Shown: positions 7,561 through 16,141, counted from the first letter of the stretch. The stretch: 40,146 bases of DNA from Hyphomicrobiales bacterium (GCA_028290285.1 JAQGKD010000028.1:1-40146); one strand, 5' to 3'. The notes: generated by a model not told the origin, from the sequence alone. Translations and numbers: made by a program.

Positions 7561-8220
7561 TCACTTCTCCGTGGGGCAGCCCTCCCGCCACGGCCCGTAC
7601 AACATCTCAAGAGGCGGGATCCCAGGCGGCATACGAAGAACTATCAATGTGGCGACATATTTTGCGTATTCACGGACGTTCATCGTAAAAGAATCCCAGT
7701 CGGACGCGGTCCCGCTGTCCGTCACCGGATAGGGCCACAATACATGGTTCGGAACGAAGCTTTCTAAATCCGTCAGTGCACGGCGCATGTGAGCCGCGGA
7801 GGTGACGACTATGAGCGGACCGCTAATACCCCGCCGCTCGAGCCAGCAGGCGGTCTCTAGACCGTTCTGAAAGGTTGTCTGCGCACGTTCGCCAAACTCG
7901 ACACAGCATTCGATCATGCGCTGCAGATTAGGGTAGCGCAGACCGAATTTTGTTTCCATCATTGAAATCCACATGAGCAGGTTCGGAGCTCCGCTGATCA
8001 ACACGCGATCGACAATACCGTCGGCAAGGAGCCCAAGCCCAGCGTTGATTCGCTCATCATCGCCGGTAAGAACCACTGCGACGCGGCTGCGGCCACGGAG
8101 ATCTTCTAGAGGCGTTTCTCGTACTGACCGAAAGTTTGCGAAAGAGATGGCAACAGCGACAAGAAGGGCGCCGGTGATAACCAATATAAGTATGCGCTTG
8201 CTCTGCAAAATGTGATCCAC
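7561..8220 (-). CDS. YdcF-like protein (DUF218, ElyC/SanA superfamily)
   Basis: This 219-residue protein has one N-terminal membrane segment (ILILVITGALLVAVAISF, residues 9-26) and then a DUF218 domain. Conserved elements include AVVLTGDDERINAGLGLL, RVLISGA, ENA-region equivalent TFQNGLETACWL, and LIVVTSAAHMRRAL, where the SxxHMxRA motif is diagnostic. Members of this family are anchored in the inner membrane and are linked to envelope or exopolysaccharide maintenance, though the reaction is not defined. It lies on the strand opposite to the polysaccharide genes, just beyond the IS3 element, so it may have belonged to the same surface-glycan locus. Confidence 0.85.
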   Translation of the reverse strand: MDHILQSKRILILVITGALLVAVAISFANFRSVRETPLEDLRGRSRVAVVLTGDDERINAGLGLLADGIVDRVLISGAPNLLMWISMMETKFGLRYPNLQRMIECCVEFGERAQTTFQNGLETACWLERRGISGPLIVVTSAAHMRRALTDLESFVPNHVLWPYPVTDSGTASDWDSFTMNVREYAKYVATLIVLRMPPGIPPLEMLYGPWREGCPTEK

Positions 8221-8325
8221 CTCGGAAGTCTGCAGCTATGTTAGCCCATAGGTCCACGCCCGGGCGATATAATTGCCCAACTGTGAACGCGAACTCTGGG
8301 AAAGCCCCCTTGGATCCCCCGGCGT

Positions 8326-9300
8326 TCAGCCCCGGTGTGCGCGCCGGCCGGTATCACGCAGGCGGTCCATCAGTGGACCGAGGTCTGCATGCTGCACATA
8401 GCGCGCCACCACATTGATCGACTTCCATCCCCCAGCCTGCATGATCGGAAGAATACTCAGACCGGCGCCAATCATGTCTTGGGCCGCCCCCACGCGCATG
8501 GAATGTCCGGACAGTCGCTGGACTGTCTCGGGCGCGACGCCGGCAGCTTCGGCTCGGGTTTTGAGGATGCGGTTGACGGAGTAGGGGTGCAGCGGCTCTG
8601 TTCCGACCGCACCCAGCGGGCTGACTCGGCGGAACAGCCATGCGTCCTTGATGCCCGCCGCTTTCAACCACGCCTCGAGCAGATCAACCGTCGCGCCAGT
8701 TAAATAGGCCAACCGGCCTTCGCCGAAAGGATCGTTCTTGGCGCGTCGAATGAGGATTGATGCACCACCCCCGCTGTGCTGTTCGATGTCTTCCGCTTTC
8801 AGAGCCGCTAATTCGGAACGTCGGCAGAGCGTGTCGTAGCCGACAGCGATCAACGCCCGGTCACGGCGGCCCGCAAGGTCGGCCGGGCAGGCGTCCATCA
8901 GCTGGTCACGCAAGGGGCGGGTCAGTCCCAGCGCCTGCTTTGGCCGCCGTGTCTTGCTCCGCAGCGCACGGCGATACGCAGTAAGGACTTCCTCGTCGGT
9001 GACGGGATTCACCAGACGCAACAAACGATGCACCTTTCGGATCGAGGCAAGCCGACGTCGCAGCGTCGAGGATGACGATTTCTGGGCATCGAAGGCGATA
9101 AAGGCGGCTACCGTTCGCGGAGAGGCGGGCAGGGGCTTCCGCCCGTTCTCGCCACACCATGCATCGAAGAGGCCGAAATCAGCCCGGTAGCCGCGCAATG
9201 TATGCTCGGAGTATGCGCCGGCGAGCCGATCCACAGCGGTCCTCCAGCTCCGTGCAGCTTTGCCGGCAGCGGGTCGTCCTGTAAGGTCTTGTGACATCAT
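8326..9300 (-). CDS. Tyrosine recombinase / integrase
   Basis: This 324-residue protein has a SAM-like core-binding domain (residues 15-110, AYSEHTLRGYRADFGLFDAW) and a C-terminal catalytic domain. Visible catalytic residues are the first arginine in GYDTLCRRSELAAL (160-161), HSMR as the H-x-x-R box (266-269), Trp292 in GGWKS in place of the second histidine, and the nucleophile Tyr301 in ARYVQHADL. All are intact, so the enzyme should be active. It lies head-to-head with a small HTH gene, separated by about 60 bases. There is no tRNA or obvious att duplication nearby, so whether it mobilises the genes to its right or is a stand-alone recombinase is open. Confidence 0.92.
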   Translation of the reverse strand: MMSQDLTGRPAAGKAARSWRTAVDRLAGAYSEHTLRGYRADFGLFDAWCGENGRKPLPASPRTVAAFIAFDAQKSSSSTLRRRLASIRKVHRLLRLVNPVTDEEVLTAYRRALRSKTRRPKQALGLTRPLRDQLMDACPADLAGRRDRALIAVGYDTLCRRSELAALKAEDIEQHSGGGASILIRRAKNDPFGEGRLAYLTGATVDLLEAWLKAAGIKDAWLFRRVSPLGAVGTEPLHPYSVNRILKTRAEAAGVAPETVQRLSGHSMRVGAAQDMIGAGLSILPIMQAGGWKSINVVARYVQHADLGPLMDRLRDTGRRAHRG

Positions 9301-9328
9301 CGCCTCGACACGCCCTTGCGTGTCATTA

Positions 9329-9345
9329 TGATGTAAGTAGCATCA
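9329..9345. promoter_or_regulatory. Inverted repeat between recombinase and HTH gene (possible operator)
   Basis: TGATG (9329-9333) and CATCA (9341-9345) form an inverted repeat with a seven-base spacer, in the 59-base gap between two divergent starts. It is a natural site for the neighbouring HTH protein to control both genes. This is inference from position and symmetry. Confidence 0.4.
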
Positions 9346-9359
9346 GAAGAGATGTCAAA

Positions 9360-9608
9360 TTGATCACAGGCGTTCAAATCCGTGCCGCCCGCTTTGCACT
9401 ACGGTGGTCCGCCGGTGAGTTGGCCGCGCGATCTGGGGTTAGCCTACCCACTGTTCAACGCTTTGAGCAGGTTGACGGGATTCCACCCAGCAGATCCGCC
9501 ACCCTGGAGGAAGTCCGAAAAGCTCTGGAAGCCGCAGGCATTGAGTTCGTCGGCACTCCCCACGACGGCCCTGGCATTCGGCTGTGGAAGACCGAGCCCA
9601 AACCGTAA
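9360..9608 (+). CDS. Small XRE-like HTH regulator
   Basis: This protein of about 82 residues reads from TTG 9360; the frame is open further upstream to 9291, but that would overlap the recombinase start, and homologous proteins begin at the GVQIRAARFALRWS segment. The Cro/C1-type helix-turn-helix is clear: IRAARFALRWSAGELAARSG, then VSLPTVQRFE as the recognition helix. The C-terminal part (ALEAAGIEFVGTPHDGPGIRLW) is typical of the short alphaproteobacterial regulators of this kind. It is divergent from the tyrosine recombinase and probably represses it and itself. A TTG start and the absence of a strong ribosome site suggest low expression. Confidence 0.82.
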   Translation: MITGVQIRAARFALRWSAGELAARSGVSLPTVQRFEQVDGIPPSRSATLEEVRKALEAAGIEFVGTPHDGPGIRLWKTEPKP

Positions 9609-9710
9609 ACAGTAGTAGATTCGCGCTCCCGCTGCTGTAGCTGTGAGGCCTGCAAATCTTAAAGTAGCGTCCGGCGGTTCTCCTTGATACCAGATGTAAG
9701 AACCGGAGTG

Positions 9711-10352
9711 ATGCTTATGGACACGTCATCTGTCACGGTTGGCCCGACTTCTCAAAAGGATAAGACGCCACGCAAAGATACCGTTGTGCTGGCGCCCGCA
9801 CTGGACAGCCTGCTCGGGCCGCCCGCGCTCTTGGACGGAGAAGACCTGAACGACTACCAGGCGTTTCATCGACGCATCCTCGACGTTGTGCAGCCCAAGG
9901 ACATTATCGAAGAGCTTTGGGTGCGCGACCTCGTCGAACGCAGCTGGGATGTGAATCGATTCCGGACCTGGAAAAGCAAAATCTTGGCGGTCTGTGCTCC
10001 GGAAGCCTTGGAGAGCCTGCTGTACCTTATTGTCACCAGTCGATTGGAAAGGGAGATATTAATACGCGGTTGGGCCAGCGGCGACACGGCCAAGATTCAA
10101 ACGATCAAAGCCTATTTGAAGAAGGCGGGGCTCGGCGTCGAGGCGATCGCTGGGCGGACCTTTCTGTCCCATGTCAGCGAATTCGATACGATCGAAAAGC
10201 TGCTCCTGCAGGCGGAGCGACGCCGCGACGAGGTGCTGCGGGAAATCGGCCGGCGTCGTGAAAGTTTGGCGCGGCAGCTTGACGCAGCGACAACGGAAAT
10301 CGACGAGGCGGAGTTTTCCGAGGTCGCGGCATCCGCAAGTGTCCTCTTGTGA
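9711..10352 (+). CDS. Conserved-type hypothetical protein, first gene of a three-gene cassette
   Basis: This protein of about 213 residues (start ATG 9711 or 9717 behind CGGAG; TTG 9684 is a weaker alternative) has no domain I can name. It is mainly helical and acidic in the first half (LLDGEDLNDYQAFHRRI, then IIEELWVRDLVERSWDV) with a charged C-terminal coiled-coil-like stretch (AERRRDEVLREIGRRRESL, about residues 165-183). Its stop overlaps the GTG of the next gene. It lies 100 bases after the HTH regulator on the same strand, so it may belong to the same mobile unit as the recombinase. Codon use looks like that of a real GC-rich gene. Function unknown. Confidence 0.75.
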   Translation: MLMDTSSVTVGPTSQKDKTPRKDTVVLAPALDSLLGPPALLDGEDLNDYQAFHRRILDVVQPKDIIEELWVRDLVERSWDVNRFRTWKSKILAVCAPEALESLLYLIVTSRLEREILIRGWASGDTAKIQTIKAYLKKAGLGVEAIAGRTFLSHVSEFDTIEKLLLQAERRRDEVLREIGRRRESLARQLDAATTEIDEAEFSEVAASASVLL

Positions 10353-10957
10353 AAGGCGAGAGCGCGCGAACCCGCGCCAACCTCCAAAACGCGGCGCGCA
10401 GCACCGGCCCGAAGTCGCCCGCTGGAAAAGCACGCATTTCCAAAAACGCCCTCCGTCACGGGCTCTCGTTGCCTGTGCTTACCGACGGCGCGCTGGGACC
10501 GCGGATTGCGCCGCTTGCGCAGGCGATCGCTGGGCCGGGCGCTGACCTCCCACTCATGGCCGCAGCTGCGGCAATTGCGGAGGCCGAGCTCGATTTGCAG
10601 CGCGTGCAGCAAGAGCGGCATCGGCTGATCCTGCAGCCTCTTTTGCCGCGGCTCACGCGGGGCCACCGCGATGGGCCGTGGTCGCAGGAAGGCGCCCTGA
10701 ACGCACTTGCGCGGCTCCCCCAACGTCGGATCGAGCAGATCGCTGAGCCGACCGAGCGCGCCGAGCCTTGGGATGCTATTTGTTACTTTGCACGCGCCTT
10801 CAGCCGTCTTGACCGATACGAGCGGCGCGCCCTTTCGCGGCGCCGCAAAGCCATTCGCGTCTTCGATGCCCTGGCGGCCGAGGATGCGCGCGTTGGCGCG
10901 GTGGCTGCGGGTGGGCCGGGCCGGCGGGACGTCATTGTGAACAGCCAGGAAAGGTAG
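10349..10957 (+). CDS. STGP-motif hypothetical protein, second gene of the cassette
   Basis: This 202-residue protein starts at GTG 10349, overlapping the upstream stop (GTGA). The N-terminus contains ARSTGPKSPAGKARISKNAL followed by RHGL, a motif I know from a widespread group of uncharacterised proteins found near mobile elements. The remainder is alanine- and arginine-rich and helical (AAAAIAEAELDLQRVQQERH; AFSRLDRYERRALSRRRKAI). The motif resembles a short basic nucleic-acid-binding arm, but no activity is established. It is tightly coupled with both neighbours, which points to a joint task of the three products. Confidence 0.75.
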   Translation: MKGESARTRANLQNAARSTGPKSPAGKARISKNALRHGLSLPVLTDGALGPRIAPLAQAIAGPGADLPLMAAAAAIAEAELDLQRVQQERHRLILQPLLPRLTRGHRDGPWSQEGALNALARLPQRRIEQIAEPTERAEPWDAICYFARAFSRLDRYERRALSRRRKAIRVFDALAAEDARVGAVAAGGPGRRDVIVNSQER

Positions 10958-10959
10958 CG

Positions 10960-11139
10960 GTGGTGGAAGTTGTACCTGAGGGCAAGGCGCGCCGGCGCCG
11001 CAAACGCGCGCCGCGCACCTGGACCGGCTGGGCAGCAGTCACCTTCGGCACCTCCAAGCGCCGGATCCAGAGCTACCTAATTCCGGCGATCGGCTTTGTT
11101 GTGCTGATGCTGACCGTCTACTGGGTGGTTCGGGAGTAA
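10960..11139 (+). CDS. 59-residue single-pass membrane protein, third gene of the cassette
   Basis: GTG 10960 (or 10963) opens two bases after the stop of the previous gene and the frame ends at TAA 11139. The product has a very basic cytoplasmic start (KARRRRKRAPRTWTGW) and one membrane helix near the C-terminus (YLIPAIGFVVLMLTVYWVV, residues about 38-56), ending in RE. The close spacing, the sensible membrane topology and its position as the last gene before a gene-poor stretch support it as real. Function unknown; its charge pattern would put the basic arm on the cytoplasmic side, where it could bind nucleic acid or the upstream partner proteins. Confidence 0.65.
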   Translation: MVEVVPEGKARRRRKRAPRTWTGWAAVTFGTSKRRIQSYLIPAIGFVVLMLTVYWVVRE

Positions 11140-12239
11140 GGCTGCCGAACGCAGCGACCTGGCTGAGGTAGCTTCCGTAATGAGGCTTATGCCCGCCCGA
11201 GCATCAGCCACGATCCGCAAAACGGCGAGTTGGCTCGTGGTGAAGGTGCAGGCGAGGGCAGGGGACAGCGGTCCCGAGACGGCCAGCCGACGCCTGCGCT
11301 CCATCGAGGCGCCGCGATCCGGCGAGACCTGCGCGCGGCGCTTGGGCGGAAAGAACGATTGCCCAAGCCTGAGCGGCCTCCATGCTTTTGCGCCCGGGAT
11401 CGAGTGATCGCGTCTCCCCCTTCCAACCTTCAATCAGACGGGCGAGGCGCCGCACATTAACGTCTCCGACCATGCCAGCCGCCCACCCGTCCGCTTGCCA
11501 CGCGCCAGGCTGGTCGGCCGTGACCTCTCGCCCCGGCGAAGGGCAGCTCAATGTCATCGAACATTTGGGTCGACGCAGGATGGGCTGCCGAGTCGACCGG
11601 GCAGGGCCGTGCCGCCAAATCTGGCGCTTTTCACGTCATAGGAATACATACCTACTAACGAAAACCAGTGACGTGCGGTTTTGGCAGAACAAAGCCATTC
11701 GGCCGTAAGTGCCTGTTCTTGCCCTGTTGTTTGCAGGTCCGACGGGCGAAAATTATCGCACGTGCGCTAACGCCGAACACAGCGCCGGCCAGCGACCGCG
11801 CATCGCACGTACGTCAAACAGCACCCCGCAACTGCGGCAGGGCCGGCCGCACGCCCAGACCGCAGCGGCGCGCGCCGCGGCGGCTTAGCCAGGCGCCGCT
11901 GCCAGAACGCGCTCCAGCTCGGTCCAGCCTCGAATCTTCAGAAAGCTCGATCCGGATCTCCTTGAGCGCGCCTCGGCGCCGCGCGCCCCTTGCGGGCGAC
12001 CTGCATGAGCCAGAGATGAACCCCCTTTCCGGCGCCACAGGAGCCGCTCTGTCTCGACGGGATACGGCGGCAGGGGCGGCCCGTTTTTCTGTGAACTTAC
12101 GGCGCGTTCGCCTCTCCCATCTGGCGTCGTCCACCAGCTTGGGGGAAACTCCCATCCGCTTGCGGCCTCGCCACTGCTGCCGCCTGGACGCAGCGGGCTG
12201 GACGTTCCCATTCTTCGCGATGGCCAAGTCGCTTACCTG
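11140..12239. other. Gene-poor stretch, about 1.1 kb
   Basis: Open frames are present on both strands but look like GC-driven shadows, rich in Arg, Pro and Ser, and none shows a motif I recognise. Some minus-strand pieces near 11890-12000 (for example KIRGWTELERVLAAAPG) read like protein but do not join into a gene. I call nothing here with confidence. Confidence 0.5.
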
Positions 12240-12527
12240 TTGACAATGGCAATCCCGCACTGAGACAGATGTGCAGAGCTCCTGCGAAGAGCAGGACGGA
12301 CAGCATGCCGCGAAGCAGCACTTCCGAGAAATCGATCCTGCCGACGAATTCACTCACGGCATCGCTATCGAGCCAGCCAAGCCGATTTCTGCGATCGCGA
12401 TCAAGGAAAGCAGCAGCGCGAACGCCATATGTCCGATCGTGGTAGGTAGCCCGACGAACCGGTGGTTGAGATATCCGGCCATCGCAGCGAATGTCAGCAG
12501 GATGACGATCGCTTGAAATAGCGTCAT
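12240..12527 (-). pseudogene. NhaP-type Na+/H+ antiporter, 5' remnant with frameshift
   Basis: From ATG 12527 the minus strand encodes MTLFQAIVILLTFAAMAGYL, then NHRFVGLPTTIGHMAFALLL, the typical first two membrane segments of CPA1 (NhaP) antiporters. The frame closes early at CCG-TGA. The homology resumes one frame over with RIDFSEVLLRGMLSVLLFAG followed by ALHI, matching the family's 'GIDFNETLLHGMLAFLLFAGALH' region. After ALHI similarity is lost near 12250. So fewer than 100 codons of a roughly 500- to 600-codon gene remain, with one frameshift and a 3' deletion. It cannot produce a transporter. The truncation point marks an edge of a past rearrangement adjoining the gene-poor stretch. Confidence 0.78.
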
Positions 12528-12552
12528 TGGTCCTCGGGGCGAAAAAAGAACC

Positions 12553-13356
12553 TTATCTCATTTCGTTCCGGCTCGGCTCGCGCGCAGCGACCTCAAGCAA
12601 CCGTTCCAGCTCCGGAGAGGCTTTGTATCGCCCGAGGCCTTCCGGCGCCCAACGAAGAATGGCTTCGGCATAGCTCGGTCGTGCACGCATCTGCTCGATC
12701 CAGACAGCCAGACGAGGCCGGACTGAATGCCACAACCCCTTCATGCCCAGCATCTCGGCGCGGTTCAGATATGGCAGGGCGGCCAGGTCCGCGAGCGTGC
12801 ACGCATGACCTGCGAGAAACGGATGCTTGGAGAGCGCGGCTTCCATATCGGCCGAAATACGCTCGAACTCTCGCAGCGCATAGAGAACGTCGGGCGCGTC
12901 GAATCCGACGTCGATCAGCCTACGCTGACGAGAACGTTTGGCCTCGTCTCGAATGGAGAGCAGGTAGGCCGCGATGTCCCGGACGCTCGACCGTTCCCGC
13001 ACTGCCTGAAGCTTGACGGCGGAACTGAGCGTCGAGCAACTCGCGTGCAGATCGTCAATCCTACGAAGCCAAATCCTGACGACAGACCGGGGTTTTGGGT
13101 CAGGCGGCATCAGTGCTCGATCTGGAAAACGCCCTTCGAGATATTCAAGGATGATGCTGGATTCGACGATGGCATGGTCATTGTCAACCAGCGTTGGGAC
13201 GACGTGCGCAGGATTGAGGCGCGTATATTCCGGCGCATGCTGTTCGCCACGCTGCAAGTCAATAAGACGGCTCGTCCAGGCCAGCTCCTTCTCGGCAAGA
13301 GCGAGTCGCACCTTGACCGAGCAAACCGACGTGTCACCATGATAAAGGACGAGCAT
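12553..13356 (-). CDS. Glutathione S-transferase family protein
   Basis: This 267-residue protein has a thioredoxin-fold N-domain (residues 1-80) beginning LVLYHGDTSVCSVKVRLALAE, with the cis-proline region HVVPTLVDND and the glutathione-contacting ESSIILEYLEGRFPD. The C-domain is all-helical, with a conserved HPFLAGHACTLADLAALPYL segment that contains the N-capping aspartate of the GST core. Such cytosolic enzymes conjugate or thiolyse electrophiles with glutathione. The insertion around residues 95-155 makes it longer than typical beta or theta GSTs (about 205-230), as seen in the TchQ/LinD-like and etherase-like groups; the substrate is not evident. It is monocistronic, flanked by an antiporter remnant and a ClC gene. 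Confidence 0.9.
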   Translation of the reverse strand: MLVLYHGDTSVCSVKVRLALAEKELAWTSRLIDLQRGEQHAPEYTRLNPAHVVPTLVDNDHAIVESSIILEYLEGRFPDRALMPPDPKPRSVVRIWLRRIDDLHASCSTLSSAVKLQAVRERSSVRDIAAYLLSIRDEAKRSRQRRLIDVGFDAPDVLYALREFERISADMEAALSKHPFLAGHACTLADLAALPYLNRAEMLGMKGLWHSVRPRLAVWIEQMRARPSYAEAILRWAPEGLGRYKASPELERLLEVAAREPSRNEMR

Positions 13357-13772
13357 GACACTCCTCCGAGTGCGGACATGAGATCGTGCCTGAGCAAAAT
13401 GTTCTTGAACGGCTCGGCATGCCGGCCAAGAAGTAGATGCTCATGTACGAGGAAGGTCCGACGAGAGATTCGACGCTTCGACCATCCTAGTAACAACTGG
13501 TTACCAGTTCGCTCCTTGAATCGCTACCGCTGCGTCAGTCGCTCTTCCAGGCCTGCGCCGTGTCCCTCTCGAGCGAGAATGCGAGCCGCACGGCGGCGAT
13601 ACAACGCGCCGACCAGTTCTAGGAATTGCTGCGGGCCTGAACGGAAAATTCCACCGTTTGCGCCAATGGGGGATCCACGAGGAACTGTTCGACGTGATTT
13701 CCAGATTCGAAGCGCTTATGGGCCGAACTCCTAATCGGGTTCGGCGACGCGCTGTGTTCCAACGCAATTGCG
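13357..13772. other. Intergenic, about 415 bases, no gene called
   Basis: The minus strand at about 13545-13690 reads plausibly (GANGGIFRSGPQQFLELVGA), but the frame breaks on both sides and I cannot assign a family. It may be a decayed gene end between the ClC and GST genes. Confidence 0.4.
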
Positions 13773-15143
13773 CTATCGCGTTTGCTGCTGTTTTTCACCG
13801 TTCGCGTTGGCTGCTTCGACCTGATCGCAAGCGTCTTGGATGAACCCGTTGGCAAGGGCGTGGTAGAGCGGCTCCGGCGCGACGAGCTTCGATGTGCCGA
13901 AGCCTATTGCCGCCGCCACCATCAATGGAATGACATTGGCGCCGTTGCCCGTCATTTCGAGAATGATGACAAAGGCCGTCATGGGCGCCTGAACGACGCC
14001 CGCAAAATAGCCCGCCATTCCAAGGACGGCCGCGAGACCGGACCCGCTAGTGCCCGCCAGTGTCCCGAGCCAGCCTCCGAGGCCAGCGCCTACGGCGAGA
14101 GAGGGCGCAAAGATTCCGCCGGGTATTCCTGACAAGGCCGTTGCGATGGTCGCCACAAACTTTGCCGGCCAGAAGATCGAAGCCAGTGCGTGGCCTTCGA
14201 CAGCGCTGCGCGCCTGCTCGTAGCCCGTCCCGAAGGTTGCTCCGTCCGTGTAGACGCCGACGATCGCGACGATGAGACCGCAGACGAACGCTGTGGAAAG
14301 GCTGCGCGAGCGGGGCGATGTTGAAGTCCAGCGACGCGCAAGGCGTGATCCCTCAAAAAGCAGCCGGCTGAAGAGGCCGCCGGCAAGACCGCCAACCACA
14401 CCACACGCGAGGACCATGCCCCAATCGCGTGCACCCATTTGGGCAGCGGTGACGAACCCGAAATAGCTGTAGTTGCCGACCAGACCCAGAGATATCAGGG
14501 CTGCGATAATCACCGCGTAAAGCACGAGCCCGTTGGTGCGTTGCTCGAACGAGCGGCTCATCTCTTCGATGGCAAAGACGATCCCTGCAAGCGGGGTGTT
14601 GAATGCTGCGGCGATTCCTGCTGCTGATCCAGTAAGGATCAGACCACGCGCATGCCGAAGGCCGCCCCAGGACGCGACCTCGAGCATGATGGCCGCGCCT
14701 ACCTGAACCGTTGGACCTTCACGACCAACGGATGCTCCCATCAGTAGCCCTAGAACCGTGAGTCCGATTTTCGCCACGATCAGCTTCGGTGACAGAAGAA
14801 ATGCGCGATCGGCGCTGGAGCGAAGATGACGGGCGGCGATGGCTTGCGGAATTCCACTGCCTTGAGAACCTGGAAAAAACGTTCGGGCTAAATAGGCGCA
14901 CACCAGGAATCCGAGAGGCGTGACTGCGAACGGCAGCCACCAAATCTGCGCGACGCCGATTGCGAATGCTGCTTGGCTCCAGTTTGCAGCTTCCGCGAAG
15001 ATTACGCTGAGTAAACCGACGGCGATTGCCCCCAACCAGAAAACCAGACGGCGCCGCCACAGACGCCGAGAGAGCCATCCAGCATAATGCCGACGCCGAC
15101 GGGGATTGGGCTTTGTCACGGGGTTCTCCTGTAAGCGACCCAT
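13773..15143 (-). CDS. ClC-type H+/Cl- exchange transporter
   Basis: This 456-residue inner-membrane protein carries all selectivity motifs of the ClC family: GSGIPQ (95-100), GREGP (140-144, with the gating Glu142) and GIFAP (343-347). The internal proton glutamate is present in AIEEM (Glu194, equivalent to E. coli Glu203), and the chloride-coordinating tyrosine in PLYHAL (Tyr427). Having both glutamates marks it as a 2 Cl-/1 H+ antiporter rather than a channel. The basic N-terminal tail (NPRRRRH) is cytoplasmic. There is no CBS domain. Such exchangers support acid resistance. It is the only gene on its transcript as far as can be seen; a small exported protein is divergent 540 bases away. 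Confidence 0.95.
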   Translation of the reverse strand: MGRLQENPVTKPNPRRRRHYAGWLSRRLWRRRLVFWLGAIAVGLLSVIFAEAANWSQAAFAIGVAQIWWLPFAVTPLGFLVCAYLARTFFPGSQGSGIPQAIAARHLRSSADRAFLLSPKLIVAKIGLTVLGLLMGASVGREGPTVQVGAAIMLEVASWGGLRHARGLILTGSAAGIAAAFNTPLAGIVFAIEEMSRSFEQRTNGLVLYAVIIAALISLGLVGNYSYFGFVTAAQMGARDWGMVLACGVVGGLAGGLFSRLLFEGSRLARRWTSTSPRSRSLSTAFVCGLIVAIVGVYTDGATFGTGYEQARSAVEGHALASIFWPAKFVATIATALSGIPGGIFAPSLAVGAGLGGWLGTLAGTSGSGLAAVLGMAGYFAGVVQAPMTAFVIILEMTGNGANVIPLMVAAAIGFGTSKLVAPEPLYHALANGFIQDACDQVEAANANGEKQQQTR

Positions 15144-15685
15144 AATGGCGCGGGTCCGCTGCCGCCAGCCCTTTCGATCGCCGGGAGCGTGATTTCATGC
15201 CTCACTCTGCGCTCAGACGGCTGGTTGACTGTCACCGCGCGTCAAGATGCGGATCGAGGGGATGCGTTTCATGCCAAAGACCGACCGGCGCCCATGGGCG
15301 CTCGTCTTCGTCGGGGCTCTCGGCTTGGTGTCGGGCTCGATTCGGTTCGAGCCGACGCCGTTGCTGATTTCCATCGCGGCCGACCGATTCGCTTCTCGTC
15401 GGCTTCGGTCCCGGTGGAGGGTATGACCTGACCGCGCGGATGCCAGGCGACGCATGTGCTTACTTCGTTGGAGGTACCTTCACCACCTGCTCGGCAAGCT
15501 TTTTGGTACTTGAGGATCTTCGGGTCATCTTGGTTCCTTCGTCATGACGACGAGACCAAAACTAAATTACAACCTCAAAGCTCGGATGTAGGCGCTGACG
15601 GGGAACACCTGAACGAAATGACTTCGAAATTGTTCGAGGTTCCGACGGGTTCGACACCGAAGCGGCGGTCAATGTAGGAACGCAA
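15144..15685. other. Intergenic, about 540 bases
   Basis: This gap lies between two divergent genes and must hold both promoters. One 54-codon frame (15262-15426, +) contains a hydrophobic WALVFVGALGLVSGSI stretch and could encode a small membrane peptide, but nothing else supports it. No other gene is seen. Confidence 0.4.
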
Positions 15686-15991
15686 ATGAAACTTCTCTTT
15701 AACGCAGTCACCACTCTCGTCCTTTTGCTTCCTCTCACGGCGCAGGCTCAGAGCGCCCAGCAGAAAGGCCAAGACCCTCAGCCGAACAATGCGCTTCAAA
15801 TGAATAAGTCTGCAAAACCGTCGGACCCGGCATGGAAGGAAGACCCGCAATTGCACAGCGGGGGGAAAACCGACACCTCGGCGGAGAAAAAAGCGCCCCT
15901 CAGTGAGCTGGGCAGCAAAATGCCCACCAGTTCATCGCCAGATAGTTCTGATAACCAGCGAACGACGTCGACAGACGGCACGAAACGGTAA
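15686..15991 (+). CDS. Small exported hydrophilic protein
   Basis: This 101-residue protein has a clear Sec signal peptide (MKLLFNAVTTLVLLLPLTAQAQ, cleavage after AQA near residue 21). The mature part is short, polar and unstructured, rich in Ser, Lys, Asp and Pro (SELGSKMPTSSSPDSSDNQ). It resembles the product at 37961-38224 in plan: signal peptide, then a disordered, Ser/Thr-rich tail of 65-80 residues. No domain is recognisable. It is expected in the periplasm. A strong intrinsic terminator follows about 110 bases downstream, so it is a single-gene transcript. Confidence 0.75.
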   Translation: MKLLFNAVTTLVLLLPLTAQAQSAQQKGQDPQPNNALQMNKSAKPSDPAWKEDPQLHSGGKTDTSAEKKAPLSELGSKMPTSSSPDSSDNQRTTSTDGTKR

Positions 15992-16099
15992 GTGGGTTGA
16001 TCTGGATCCTGCAATTGAGTGGCGAACGGCAGAGTTACCGACCATGAATTGGCGACTGACGCAGGGTTCCAACCTGACGCCCCCAACAAGCGTCGAGTT

Positions 16100-16141
16100 A
16101 CTCGGTCGGCACCCAACGGCGGTGCCGACCGAGTTTCTTTT
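16100..16141 (+). terminator. Strong intrinsic terminator
   Basis: ACTCGGTCGGCACC (16100-16113) pairs perfectly over 14 bp with GGTGCCGACCGAGT (16121-16134) across a seven-base loop, then TTCTTTTC follows. It ends the transcript of the small exported protein and lies just before the convergent iorB-like gene. Confidence 0.88.

Noticed and set aside
13545..13690. Protein-like reading on the minus strand (GANGGIFRSGPQQFLELVGA)
   Set aside because: It breaks on both sides and I cannot assign it to a family, so it is not called as a gene or pseudogene.
15262..15426. 54-codon frame with a hydrophobic stretch
   Set aside because: No ribosome site, no neighbour coupling and no recognisable family; kept only as a note in the intergenic entry.
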